The position numbers and the translations under genes are program-made. From contig NZ_WIVG01000004.1 of the NCBI RefSeq assembly GCF_016758115.1, positions 22,374 through 86,373 of the forward strand: a stretch of 64,000 nt of DNA, read 5' to 3'. This document shows, in pieces, positions 1-6,947 of the stretch. This DNA comes from Lactococcus garvieae. GTDB lineage: Bacteria > Bacillota > Bacilli > Lactobacillales > Streptococcaceae. Every line of letters begins with the position of its first letter. The stretch's first letter is position 1. The notes below the pieces were generated by a model. That model made no database searches and had not been told where the DNA came from. It was given only the letters and a program-made list of their open reading frames with translations.

Positions 1-141
1 AAGTCTAACATGGTCGTTACTGATGAACCAGGAATCTATATTCCTGACTTTGGTGGTGTCCGGATAGAGGATGATTTACTTATCACTGAGGAAGGCTGTC
101 AAGTCTTGACACAATCGCCAAAAGAACTTCTGATACTTTGA
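1..141 (+). CDS. pepP: Xaa-Pro aminopeptidase, C-terminal end (partial)
   Basis: Only the last 46 codons are present; the gene begins before the window. The peptide contains TDEPGIY and, further on, GVRIEDD, which match the final metal-ligand glutamates of M24 (creatinase-fold) aminopeptidases that release an N-terminal residue preceding proline. The position directly upstream of efp agrees with the pepP–efp order known in lactococci. The family is clear from these motifs, but PepP versus the related PepQ prolidase rests mainly on the neighbour. Confidence 0.8.
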   Translation, partial: KSNMVVTDEPGIYIPDFGGVRIEDDLLITEEGCQVLTQSPKELLIL

Positions 142-204
142 TCTAATATCTTGAAGCAAAGCTCTATTTACTTTAAACGCTCCCTTTAGCAAATAAACAG
201 AAAT

Positions 205-233
205 TTGAAAAAAGGGTGAATTTGTGCTAAAAT
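205..233 (+). promoter_or_regulatory. Promoter of efp operon
   Basis: TTGAAA (205–210) and TAAAAT (228–233) are separated by exactly 17 bp, with TGTG just before the -10. The transcript would start about 57 nt before the efp start codon and read efp, the Asp23-family gene and nusB. Confidence 0.7.
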
Positions 234-296
234 GAGTTGTTAAAGGCTGCCTCTTTGAGCAGTAAATAGAATATTCACTAGGAGATATATATAATT

Positions 297-854
297 ATGG
301 TAGCAGCAAAAGACCTCAAAGCCGGAATGACATTTTTGAACGGAGACAAGCTTCTCCGTGTTATGGAAGCAAGTCATCACAAACCAGGTAAAGGTAACAC
401 AATCATGCGTATGAAATTACGTGATGTACGTTCAGGCTCTACATTTGACGACACATACCGTCCAGAAGACAAGTTTGAACAAGCAGTTATTGATACAGTA
501 GCTGCACAATACCTTTATCAAATGGACGATACAGCTTTCTTCATGAACAATGAAACATATGATCAATACGAAATTCCAGTTGAACAAGTCAAAGAAGAGT
601 TGCTCTATGTTCTTGAAAATACAGATGTAAAAATCCAATTTTATGGCACAGAGGTCATCGGTATCCAATTGCCAACAACTGTTGTTCTTGAAGTAACTGA
701 AACTCAACCTTCTATTAAGGGTGCAACAGTGACAGGTTCAGGTAAACCAGCAACGATGGAAACTGGTTTGGTCGTTAACGTTCCTGACTTTGTAGAAGTA
801 GGAACAAAGCTCGAAATTAACACACAAACGGGTGAATACCTTAAACGTGTATAA
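297..854 (+). CDS. efp: Elongation factor P
   Basis: The 185-aa product has the full length of bacterial EF-P, which enters the ribosomal E site and relieves stalling at polyproline stretches. The N-terminal KOW-like domain carries HHKPGKGN, placing the usual modified tip residue at Lys32, and the C-terminal OB domain ends in the typical [11 protein letters not shown]. An AGGAG ribosome-binding site (280–284) precedes the ATG. It is the first gene of an efp–asp23–nusB operon of the type seen in Bacillus and Lactococcus. Confidence 0.97.
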   Translation: MVAAKDLKAGMTFLNGDKLLRVMEASHHKPGKGNTIMRMKLRDVRSGSTFDDTYRPEDKFEQAVIDTVAAQYLYQMDDTAFFMNNETYDQYEIPVEQVKEELLYVLENTDVKIQFYGTEVIGIQLPTTVVLEVTETQPSIKGATVTGSGKPATMETGLVVNVPDFVEVGTKLEINTQTGEYLKRV

Positions 855-941
855 GCAGTTTATTGTTAGACCTCACTTATATTGAGGTGCTATAAAAGCT
901 CAGCTCCGTGGAGAAGCAAAAGAAAAGATAGAGGAGAGAAG

Positions 942-1343
942 ATGACAGATACAACTGTTCATACTGCAGAACTTGGTGAAATCGTTATTGCACCAGAAGT
1001 TCTTGAAGTCATTATCGGCATCACAACTGCAAAAATTGACGGTGTTTATGCATTACGCAACAAGCACTTTTCAGACAGTCTCGGCAAAAAATCAGAAGGC
1101 CGTGGTGTTTATATCGAAAGCAAAAAAGATAAGGTTATTGTTAATATTTATGTCTACTTGGCTTTCGGCATTAACGTGCCACAAGTAGCTCTCAATATTC
1201 AAAAAGAAGTGAAAGAAGCAGTTGAACAAGCAACAGAAATTGTAATTGATGATGTGAACATCCATGTTGTAGGTATTGTTCCTGAAAAATTACCAAAACC
1301 AAGCTTTGACGATTTGTTTGATGAGGGCTTCTTTGATGCCTAA
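942..1343 (+). CDS. Asp23/Gls24 family protein (YqhY-like)
   Basis: 133-aa protein beginning at the ATG after GAGGAGAG (931–938). An upstream in-frame start at 882 has no ribosome-binding site and was not used. The sequence has the Asp23/Gls24 pattern: GEIVIAPEVLEVIIG near the start, the GVYAL segment, then a VNIYVYLAFG strand and a VNIHVVGI strand. Placement between efp and nusB matches YqhY of Bacillus, a member linked to control of fatty-acid synthesis; that role is not shown here. Its last codons overlap the nusB start by 8 nt, so the two are probably translationally coupled. Confidence 0.85.
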   Translation: MTDTTVHTAELGEIVIAPEVLEVIIGITTAKIDGVYALRNKHFSDSLGKKSEGRGVYIESKKDKVIVNIYVYLAFGINVPQVALNIQKEVKEAVEQATEIVIDDVNIHVVGIVPEKLPKPSFDDLFDEGFFDA

Positions 1344-2310
1344 CAAGCTAACGCAACATAATATTCGTCAGCGTGCAGTACAAACACTTTTTGAATACGA
1401 TATCCGAAAAGCCATGTCAGAAACTGTTCTGACAGAGTTTAAGAACAACATAGAAAAAATTAATCGTGAATTGGCAAAGCCAATTCGCTTTGATATTGCC
1501 TATAAGGATGAGCGCATCACAGTCCGTGACTTTCCGCGTTTTTTCACCAAACCTTTAAAAGAAATTGACAAGATTTATGAAATTTTGGACATTCCTAATC
1601 GTGAAAAAACAGCAGTTTACAAGGCATTGAGCTTCATTCGTGATTTTGGGGGCTATACCAAACGTATGACGGATCAAGAAGCTGTTGATTTATACAAAGA
1701 TATTTTCTTGAATTTGAATTTGGTACGCCTTTTTAATATCGAACTTGAAGAAGAAAACATTGCGGTTCGTGTTCGTGATTTCTTGCGTGCAAGCTTCAGA
1801 GCTGAAACTCCAGAAGAAAAACTAGAAGTTTTTAATAAGGTGTTCTCTGATGTACATTCAAGTGTTCGTGAAAAGATTACAGTTGAGCTTTTTAAACCTC
1901 TGACCGTTCAAGATGAAGTTGCAGAAATTTTGGCGATGACTGAACCAAAGTTTGCTACAGCTTCTCAGGATATCTTGGTTCAAGCAAAAGCTTTTGCCTT
2001 GAATTACGATAATGATACAGATGAGCCAGTAGAAGCACCCGCTTATTTCACAGAATTAGTTGATGGTGTCTTAGAAAAGCAAAACAGTCTTGATTCTGCC
2101 TTGTCGGAATATTTGGCTAAAGGCTGGAGCTTTTCTCGCTTGACAATGATTGAGCAGGTCTTGCTCCGCTTAGGTGCTTATGAAATCTTATTCACAGAAA
2201 CACCGAATCTCGTTGCCATTAATGAGTCTATTGAATTAGCAAAAGATTTTAGTGATGAAAAATCAAGTAAATTTATTAATGGAATGTTGACAAATTTAAT
2301 CAAAGAATAA
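1336..2310 (+). CDS. nusB: Transcription antitermination factor NusB, enlarged
   Basis: 324 aa, about twice the usual 130–150. The first 25 residues (NIRQRAVQTLFEYDI) match helix 1 of NusB, and residues 236–324 match the rest of the fold, including LVDGVLEKQ, LLRLGAYEILF, INESIELAK and DEKSSKFINGML. NusB binds boxA RNA together with NusE/S10 during rRNA antitermination. Between the two conserved parts lie about 180 extra residues, charged and probably helical, without a motif I recognise. The start at 1336 overlaps the preceding stop; an earlier in-frame start lies inside the upstream gene and was rejected. Confidence 0.88.
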   Translation: MPNKLTQHNIRQRAVQTLFEYDIRKAMSETVLTEFKNNIEKINRELAKPIRFDIAYKDERITVRDFPRFFTKPLKEIDKIYEILDIPNREKTAVYKALSFIRDFGGYTKRMTDQEAVDLYKDIFLNLNLVRLFNIELEEENIAVRVRDFLRASFRAETPEEKLEVFNKVFSDVHSSVREKITVELFKPLTVQDEVAEILAMTEPKFATASQDILVQAKAFALNYDNDTDEPVEAPAYFTELVDGVLEKQNSLDSALSEYLAKGWSFSRLTMIEQVLLRLGAYEILFTETPNLVAINESIELAKDFSDEKSSKFINGMLTNLIKE

Positions 2311-2317
2311 TATATTG

Positions 2318-2351
2318 AAGACACAGAATGATTACATTTCTGTGTCTTTTT
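2318..2351 (+). terminator. Terminator of efp–nusB operon
   Basis: AAGACACAGAATG pairs with CATTTCTGTGTCTT (one bulged base) and a T-run follows, 8 nt after the nusB stop. Confidence 0.85.
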
Positions 2352-2789
2352 GCGTAAATGTTGGTAAATTTTCTTGTAAAATATTATAATTAAACCATAT
2401 TAGGTCACTTATATGTGGAAATTCTGTTAAGGCTCACTGAGTCTCAAAAAAAAATCATAAGTTTTCTGAATTTTGGGATATATAACGTAATGAAACTTTT
2501 GTCAAAATATCAATCTTATTTTTATGGAAAGTTGAAAATGAAAAATTAAATTTTCTTTATAATTATGAGTTTAAATAATGTGTTTTAAAAGATTATCTTT
2601 TCTATACCATAAATCTTATAAAATGGATGAATAACAGCTTTTTCTGGTGGTGTTTCTCACAAAATTTCATTTTGTTTATAAAAGTAAAATGAGTTTTATA
2701 TTAAAAACATTTGACTTTGCTATTTTAATTATATAAACTTGTATTAAGTTGATAAAAAATTTCTAATGCTACAAAGATGGAGGTCTGTT
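2352..2789. other. Intergenic region upstream of glgC
   Basis: About 440 bp of very AT-rich sequence with no convincing gene. Near its right end TTGACT (2711–2716) and TATAAA (2732–2737) could form the glgC promoter, although the 15-bp spacer is short. I saw no clear catabolite-responsive (cre) element. No glgB precedes glgC, unlike many Firmicute glg operons. Confidence 0.5.
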
Positions 2790-3129
2790 ATGGGAATAGA
2801 AATGCTTGGACTTATTCTTGCAGGAGGACAAGGAACGCGTCTGGGAAAGCTGACCAAGGATGTTGCAAAACCAGCTGTGCCCTTTGGAGGGCGTTATCGT
2901 ATCATTGATTTTTCCCTGTCCAACTGTGTCAATTCAAACGTTAAAAATGTCGGTGTCATTACACAATATGAACCTTTGGTACTTAATGAACATATCGGAA
3001 ATGGGGCGCCTTGGGGATTAAATGGCGTTAACAGTGACGTAACAATTTTGCAACCTTATTCTTCAGCAGAGGGAAGCAAGTATTTTGAAGGAACAGCGCA
3101 TGCTATTTATCAGAATATCGCTTATATTG
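2790..3129 (+). pseudogene. glgC: glgC 5' part (interrupted by prophage)
   Basis: This encodes residues 1–113 of glucose-1-phosphate adenylyltransferase, which makes ADP-glucose for glycogen synthesis. The nucleotide-binding segment [15 protein letters not shown] and KPAVPFGG are present. The ATG at 2790 follows GATGGAGG; the earlier in-frame start lacks a site. At the attachment core the frame runs into phage DNA, adding six residues before a TAG at 3147–3149. Joining bases 2790–3129 to 42835–43637 gives an unbroken 1143-nt frame (380 aa), the normal GlgC length, so the gene was intact before integration. Confidence 0.95.
3116..3129 (+). other. attL core
   Basis: TATCGCTTATATTG, identical to the copy at 42821–42834. 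It lies within glgC codons for I-A-Y-I, and flanking bases diverge immediately on both sides. Confidence 0.9.
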
Positions 3130-3196
3130 CTAGTTTTAAAAATAAATAGCTTAACAATAGCTTTTTTGGAGTATTTTTATAAAATTGTATCTTCTA

Positions 3197-3216
3197 GTGG
3201 GCCAAAAGTGGGCCAA
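3197..3216. repeat. Candidate integrase arm sites (left)
   Basis: Two copies of GTGGGCC spaced 11 bp start to start (3197 and 3208), 68 bp inside attL. A near-identical pair lies near attR (42684–42702). Paired repeats on either side of the core are what arm-type integrase sites look like; the role is inferred. Confidence 0.55.
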
Positions 3217-3224
3217 TTGAGTTT

Positions 3225-3256
3225 AAAACTGCTAGAGTAGTTCTAGCAGTTTTTTG
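3225..3256. terminator. Hairpin at end of int / after glgC 5' part
   Basis: AAAACTGCTAGA and TCTAGCAGTTTT form a 12-bp stem around a 5-nt loop, overlapping the int stop codon. The better T-run is on the plus strand, so it would also stop transcripts entering from the glg promoter. Confidence 0.75.
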
Positions 3257-4386
3257 GTCTTATCTTTTGCTTTTGAAGTAATATGCAAGTAGATATCTCG
3301 TGTTATATCCTCACTAGCATGTCCTACACGACGTTGAATAATATGAAGGGGAATATCTAATTCAGCAAGTTTAGAAACATGAGTATGCCGAAATATATGG
3401 GTAGATATGCGCTTATCTTGACTAAGGTTCATTTTGTCTTTGTGTGTTCTAAAGTATGTGTTGAGCGCAGAAATGGAGAGTGGGGTTTGTTTTGAAGTTG
3501 TAAAGATATATTCAGAGTTCTTGGAAAGCTTACAAGCCTCTTGAAATATTTTTATGGCTTGAGAGTTCAATTCAACCTCTCGCATACCGGAACTAGTTTT
3601 TGTCTGAGAACTTTTTGTTTGACTCTTGGTTTTCTTTCCGGCATAATCAAGAGTCCCTGTAACTTTGCAATAACTCCGTTCTTCGGTTATTATTACATCA
3701 GATTTGAGCATTGCTGCTGCTTCACCGAAACGTAAACCATTAAGGTATAGCCATTGACAAAAAAGATAATAGCGCATATTATGATTTTTGAGATAGTTCA
3801 TCACATTTTTTAGCTCATCTTCTTCAAGAAAAAATTCAGTTACTACATGTGCTTCTTTTTTCTTATTTGGAATCTTTAGTTTGTCTATAGGATTCTCAAT
3901 CAAATAGTGGTGATCAATGCCATAATTAAAAATTGCATTTAAACGTGATTTAAGAGAACGGGCGTAGCTGGTAGAAACTTTGTGTTTAGTTGTGTCGCTG
4001 AACATAATCTCTTCAAATTTGTGCCGTAAGTATTGTGGAGTGATTTTCGCAGGAAGTGTATCTTTGCCGACCATTTCAATTATAATTTTCACTTGCCCTT
4101 GTACAGAATAGACAGTAGAATCTTTGACTTGTTTTTTATAATATTCAAACCATTTGTTGGCCAAATTTTCAAAAGTGATGGTCTTGAGTGAACGAGAGCT
4201 GTCTTGTTGGCGAAGTGAAATTCTTGATAATAGGATTTTCTGAGCTTTTGTTCTCGTTTCACGAGTATTCTTATCAAAAGTTACGGAAATTGTCCGCTTT
4301 TTACCTGTCAAATTATCATTATATTTTTCTCTAAATAAATATTTTACTTTGTTTGTTTCTGGATTTATCTTTTTTTCTATCCACAT
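3232..4386 (-). CDS. int: Tyrosine recombinase (phage integrase)
   Basis: 384 aa. It catalyses site-specific integration and excision between attP and the glgC core. An N-terminal arm-binding region (about 1–60) and SAM-like core-binding domain (about 65–165) precede the catalytic domain, in which the tetrad can be read: Arg219 (GLRFGEA), His330 and Arg333 (HIFRHTH), His356 (VGHAS) and nucleophile Tyr366 (IYLHIT). AGGAGT lies ahead of the ATG. Length and layout match integrases of lactococcal temperate phages. The gene abuts attL, with candidate arm sites between its end and the core. Confidence 0.95.
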   Translation of the reverse strand: MWIEKKINPETNKVKYLFREKYNDNLTGKKRTISVTFDKNTRETRTKAQKILLSRISLRQQDSSRSLKTITFENLANKWFEYYKKQVKDSTVYSVQGQVKIIIEMVGKDTLPAKITPQYLRHKFEEIMFSDTTKHKVSTSYARSLKSRLNAIFNYGIDHHYLIENPIDKLKIPNKKKEAHVVTEFFLEEDELKNVMNYLKNHNMRYYLFCQWLYLNGLRFGEAAAMLKSDVIITEERSYCKVTGTLDYAGKKTKSQTKSSQTKTSSGMREVELNSQAIKIFQEACKLSKNSEYIFTTSKQTPLSISALNTYFRTHKDKMNLSQDKRISTHIFRHTHVSKLAELDIPLHIIQRRVGHASEDITRDIYLHITSKAKDKTKKLLELL

Positions 4387-4415
4387 TTGAAATTCACTCC
4401 TTTTTCATGTAAAAT
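4387..4415 (+). promoter_or_regulatory. Promoter divergent from int
   Basis: TTGAAA (4387–4392), a 17-bp spacer and TAAAAT (4410–4415) preceded by TG point rightward, away from int. No plus-strand gene follows; only the small structured segment ending at 4501 would be read. Confidence 0.6.
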
Positions 4416-4421
4416 AGAGTA

Positions 4422-4501
4422 CAGGAAAACACACGTTTGACGTGTTGTTTCTGTCTTTGATCTAAAGTCGCCCCTCGTCGCCAAACTTGGGCGGCTTTTT
4501 T
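4422..4501 (+). ncRNA. Candidate prophage small RNA, about 80 nt
   Basis: Starting downstream of the 4387–4415 promoter, the RNA would contain hairpin ACACG-TTTGA-CGTGT, a linker, and a terminator in which AAGTCGCCC pairs with GGGCGGCTT before six Ts. A second GTCGCC inside the loop can pair with the same 3' half, giving an alternative terminator fold. No ORF fits. It lies between int and the next minus-strand gene but is oriented opposite to both, so it is not simply their terminator. Function unknown. Confidence 0.5.
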
Positions 4502-4503
4502 AG

Positions 4504-4959
4504 TTATTTAGTGAAAAAATTTTTTATTATTGCTGAAATTATCGCAATAATAACTCCAGTTCCGATAATTCCCATTATCCACCAAATTAATTTGGTTAAG
4601 GAATCTATTTTAGAGTTTAATGAATCAAATTTTCCCTCAATTGTAGCATTCAATGTATTAATTTTTTCGTCAACTACATCGAATTTTCCATCTATTTTAG
4701 AAGTTAGGGTATTAAATTTTTCATCAATTATTTTTGATTGTGAATCAATCTTTCCTTCAAGTTGGCAAATTTTATTGTCAATTTGTGAATTCAACAGTTG
4801 TGTTTGAAGTTGTAATTCATCTTTTGTTACGTATTTATCGCTCATATTATCTTCCCCATCTTCATTCATGTCAATTCCCATTTTAACATTTGGGTTTGGT
4901 GAAGTAAATATTTTTTGTTCATCGTACCCATTTATTGCGATAATACCCCTATTTTCCAT
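4504..4959 (-). CDS. Coiled-coil protein with C-terminal membrane anchor
   Basis: 151 aa, unrecognised. A long helical region (about 45–120) contains repeated units around EGKIDS, TSKIDGKF, DEKINTL and NSKIDSL, typical of a trimeric or tetrameric coiled coil. A hydrophobic segment (LIWWIMGIIGTGVIIAIISA) follows, then a short basic tail: a tail-anchored membrane protein with the coiled coil on one face. The ATG at 4959 is preceded by GGAGG; a TTG 12 nt upstream was not used. It overlaps the end of the upstream gene by 11 nt. Expression from the prophage in this position suggests a lysogenic role such as superinfection exclusion, which is inference only. Confidence 0.75.
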   Translation of the reverse strand: MENRGIIAINGYDEQKIFTSPNPNVKMGIDMNEDGEDNMSDKYVTKDELQLQTQLLNSQIDNKICQLEGKIDSQSKIIDEKFNTLTSKIDGKFDVVDEKINTLNATIEGKFDSLNSKIDSLTKLIWWIMGIIGTGVIIAIISAIIKNFFTK

Positions 4960-5392
4960 TTTCACCTCCAAGTTTCAGAGATAATTCCTTGGTATCTTGA
5001 ACAACTCCACCACTTTTATTAGGGTTAGAATCCAATACCCTGAGTAAAATTGTTTGTACTTTAAATTCTTTTATTTCGCCTGTTATAAAATCAAGATTTA
5101 ATGTCATAGGTATTTTTTCCTCTGGATTAAGGGGTTTTTGGTATCCAAAGGGAGGAGGCGTTCCTTGCCAGATTACATTATCTTCAGTATCTTTTACAAC
5201 AAGGGCTATGGTATATGGTTTAAACGGTTCGAGATTTGATAAAGAAAAGTGAATCAAAGTGAAAACAGAGCCGTTTTTAATTTCAAAAAGTTTTCCTTTG
5301 TTATTCTTTTGAAATTTTGCGGATTCTATCTTTGCATGTCGTTCAAATTGAGTTATCCTTTGATACTCCTGCATGAATTGATGTGTATTCAT
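4949..5392 (-). CDS. Hypothetical lysogeny-arm protein
   Basis: 147 aa, no family recognised. The ATG at 5392 follows AAGGAGAA; an in-frame extension to 5455 has no ribosome-binding site and would overlap the toxin RNA promoter. After a charged N-terminal helix the sequence alternates short hydrophobic strands (SVFTLIHFSL, YTIALVVKD, IPMTLNLDF, VQTILLRVLD), suggesting a compact beta domain. It overlaps and probably co-translates with the coiled-coil membrane protein downstream, so the two may act together. Confidence 0.7.
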   Translation of the reverse strand: MNTHQFMQEYQRITQFERHAKIESAKFQKNNKGKLFEIKNGSVFTLIHFSLSNLEPFKPYTIALVVKDTEDNVIWQGTPPPFGYQKPLNPEEKIPMTLNLDFITGEIKEFKVQTILLRVLDSNPNKSGGVVQDTKELSLKLGGENGK

Positions 5393-5414
5393 ATTTCTCC
5401 TTGCCCTTTTAACG

Positions 5415-5443
5415 TGGATAGCGCACGTGTTTTTTGTTATAAT
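5415..5443 (+). promoter_or_regulatory. Promoter of Fst-like toxin mRNA (RNA I)
   Basis: TGGATA (5415–5420), 17-bp spacer, TATAAT (5438–5443). Start of transcription is expected near 5450, directly before the stem that buries the toxin ribosome-binding site. Confidence 0.65.
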
Positions 5444-5452
5444 ATTTTTTGG

Positions 5453-5477
5453 CATCTCCTTGCCTAGAGAGGAGGTG
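5453..5477 (+). promoter_or_regulatory. 5' stem sequestering the toxin Shine-Dalgarno
   Basis: CATCTCCT (5453–5460) can pair over 8 bp, including one G-U, with AGGAGGTG (5470–5477), the toxin ribosome-binding site. In addition CTTGCCTAG (5459–5467) is a perfect inverted copy of CTAGGCAAG (5585–5593) beyond the stop codon, allowing 5'-to-3' closure of the mRNA. Both features are hallmarks of type I toxin mRNAs. Confidence 0.65.
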
Positions 5478-5480
5478 ACA

Positions 5481-5499
5481 GAAAATGATGAGTATGCTG
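5481..5499 (+). repeat. Direct repeat DR1 (toxin mRNA side)
   Basis: GAAAATGATGAGTATGCTG, matched by GAAAATGAACGAGTATGCTG at 5664–5683. In par loci such repeats, present at the start regions of both RNAs, provide antisense pairing because the RNAs are transcribed towards each other. Confidence 0.7.
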
Positions 5500-5574
5500 A
5501 CTCAGATAATTGCTTCTATAGTATCAGGAGTAATCATCACTATCTTTGCAAGATGGTACAATCACAAGGAATAG
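5485..5574 (+). CDS. Small membrane toxin, Fst/Ldr-like (type I TA)
   Basis: 29 codons with AGGAGG at 5470–5475. The peptide is a single hydrophobic helix (IIASIVSGVIITIFA) followed by a polar tail, RWYNHKE. This resembles the Fst family: a short N-terminus, one membrane segment ending in a phenylalanine-rich turn, then a charged tail with W or L before N/D. Fst-type peptides damage the membrane when unrepressed. The assignment relies strongly on the surrounding RNA architecture: a sequestered ribosome-binding site, direct repeats and a convergent antisense RNA with a shared terminator. Which of the three clustered ATGs is used (5485, 5488, 5494) cannot be decided. Confidence 0.72.
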   Translation: MMSMLTQIIASIVSGVIITIFARWYNHKE

Positions 5575-5620
5575 TGTAATTTTTCTAGGCAAGATTGTCC
5601 CGCATTGCTTTTATTAGCAT

Positions 5621-5653
5621 AAAAAACACCCTAGTAGCTGGAACTACTAGGGT
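5621..5653. terminator. Shared terminator of RNA I and RNA II
   Basis: Perfect 10-bp stem (5628–5637 with 5644–5653), loop CTGGAA. The U-run is strong for the minus strand (5621–5626) and weak for the plus strand. Confidence 0.8.
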
Positions 5654-5685
5654 ATTTGCGTTCGAAAATGAACGAGTATGCTGTT
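5621..5685 (-). ncRNA. Antitoxin RNA (RNA II) of the par/Fst-like module
   Basis: A near-consensus minus-strand promoter at 5692–5719 would start an RNA near 5685 that runs through the complement of DR2 (5664–5683) and ends at the hairpin ACCCTAGTAG/CTACTAGGGT followed by six Us. The predicted length, about 65 nt, and the convergent arrangement with a shared terminator are those of RNA II of par-type systems. It has no coding potential. Confidence 0.68.
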
Positions 5686-5691
5686 AAGGTT

Positions 5692-5719
5692 ATTATATCA
5701 TACCCTAGTTTTTTGTCAA
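5692..5719 (-). promoter_or_regulatory. Promoter of antitoxin RNA II
   Basis: On the minus strand TTGACA (5714–5719), 16-bp spacer, TATAAT (5692–5697) with an upstream TG: nearly perfect consensus, as expected for an abundant antitoxin RNA. Confidence 0.8.
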
Positions 5720-5966
5720 TATACTTAGCTGATACAATGTTCTTTTAGTGAAAATATTCTTAAGCTTTCAATTTGTATTAGCTATTTGTAGTTTAAAAAT
5801 TAATTCAAAGCAAAAGCGCCTAGGAGACTAGACACTTTTAACATAACTTAGAAAAAATTATTCTATTCATTAGGATGAATATGTTTACAAAAATATTCTA
5901 TAAAAAATTTTTTCTCTTGTCAAAAGTTACCGTCAAGCTTATAATTTTTTATTTGTATTTAATTGT
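5720..5966. other. Non-coding stretch between RNA II promoter and immA
   Basis: AT-rich; I find no gene. An imperfect hairpin around 5810–5840 (CTAG-GAGA-CTAG flanked by AAAAG and CTTTT) could weakly terminate leftward transcripts. Confidence 0.35.
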
Positions 5967-6395
5967 TTAAAGTGCATTCAAAATCGCATAATCAATTTCT
6001 TCTTGAGCGATTTTGAGATTTTCAAAGGTATTTCTTAATCCAAGGCAAGTACAAAGTTTTTCTGGAGTTGCCCAAACATGATTGTAATCGTTAGCTTCTA
6101 CGAATTCAGGGGCTTTCTTACGAAGCAAAAAGCGATTAGCTTTCGCTTCATTTCTGCAATGTTCAAGATGTTTTAAACATTTGTTTACTTGTATTAAAGT
6201 TCTTCCAGATACAAGATGCCCTATTTCATGGAGAGCTACATATTCAATGCATTCTTCTTCCAAATTTAAATTGAGAATAATTGCTCCATTTGGATACAGA
6301 GAGCATTTAGGAATATATGACCCATCTTCACTGTATTCTTTTTCTATCCAGATAACTTCAATGCCTGCTTCATTGATAATATCTTTCCAGTTCAT
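5967..6395 (-). CDS. immA: ImmA/IrrE-family metallopeptidase
   Basis: 142 aa with the zinc-protease motif HEIGH at residues 56–60 and a downstream glutamate in RNEAKANRF (Glu83) as probable third ligand. In ICEBs1 and related phages ImmA cleaves the neighbouring XRE repressor during induction. Its ATG lies two bases after the repressor stop codon (TAA-cc-ATG), so repressor and protease are translationally coupled, supporting the same job here. Cleavage of this repressor is inferred from the family. Confidence 0.87.
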   Translation of the reverse strand: MNWKDIINEAGIEVIWIEKEYSEDGSYIPKCSLYPNGAIILNLNLEEECIEYVALHEIGHLVSGRTLIQVNKCLKHLEHCRNEAKANRFLLRKKAPEFVEANDYNHVWATPEKLCTCLGLRNTFENLKIAQEEIDYAILNAL

Positions 6396-6397
6396 GG

Positions 6398-6748
6398 TTA
6401 CTCTTTTATTTTTTTATTTTCTTTCTCTACTGCAGCTTTTTTTGCTTCAATGATTATTCTAAGCATTTCGCGATCAGAAGCATTCAATTCACCACCAGAG
6501 TAGTTTTCTACACTATCAAGAATTTGGTCTACTGTGAGTTCTGGAAGTTCTTTTTTTTCTTCACGTCCTAATAGATAGTCAACTGAAACATGGAAGTAAT
6601 CGGCAACTTTTGCTAAGTCACTTGCTTTAGGGTTAGTTTTTTTCCATGTATAAAATAAATTTTCGCTAAATCCCAGCTCAAGTGCTAAATCTTTCATAGT
6701 TACATGTCTACTTTTAGCTAAGTTTTTTATATTTTCAAATACAGTCAT
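6398..6748 (-). CDS. CI-like phage repressor (XRE family)
   Basis: 116 aa starting at the ATG after GAAAGAG; an in-frame upstream start lacks a ribosome-binding site. The first 65 residues form a typical XRE helix-turn-helix (MKDLALELGFSENLFYTWKK, then VADYFHVSVDYLLG). The C-terminal 50 residues are charged and helical, and there is no S24 autocleavage domain, consistent with inactivation by the adjacent ImmA rather than by RecA-stimulated self-cleavage. Palindromic candidate operators lie upstream at 6785–6799 and 6958–6968. The repressor would maintain lysogeny. Confidence 0.88.
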   Translation of the reverse strand: MTVFENIKNLAKSRHVTMKDLALELGFSENLFYTWKKTNPKASDLAKVADYFHVSVDYLLGREEKKELPELTVDQILDSVENYSGGELNASDREMLRIIIEAKKAAVEKENKKIKE

Positions 6749-6784
6749 ATCGCTCTTTCTATAAAATAAGTCCACAAAAGCACA

Positions 6785-6799
6785 AAAACTTATAGTTTT
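6785..6799. promoter_or_regulatory. Operator 1 (candidate repressor site)
   Basis: AAAACT-TAT-AGTTTT, a perfect palindrome just upstream of the rightward promoter at 6803. Confidence 0.6.
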
Positions 6800-6802
6800 A
6801 AC

Positions 6803-6831
6803 TTGACAAAAGCAATAAGATATTATAGAAT
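6803..6831 (+). promoter_or_regulatory. Rightward phage promoter
   Basis: TTGACA (6803–6808), 17-bp spacer, TAGAAT (6826–6831), adjoining operator 1. It points towards the early genes, but the first plus-strand gene is more than 1 kb away and a minus-strand gene intervenes. Confidence 0.6.
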
Positions 6832-6947
6832 TGTTTTTGTAAAGATAAGTTAGTCTTTCGGTTAACGAATAGCCCTATAAAAAGCACATAAAACGCTCCA
6901 CCAAGAATGTTTGTAAAGCTTTTTTTAGGTGTTTTAACTATGCATTA

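Noticed and set aside
1276..1335. Extended NusB start
   Set aside because: Lies inside the Asp23-family gene and lacks a ribosome-binding site.
5700..5966. A further gene or second small RNA beside the RNA II promoter
   Set aside because: AT-rich with no start, ribosome-binding site or convincing terminator; the imperfect hairpin has two mismatches.
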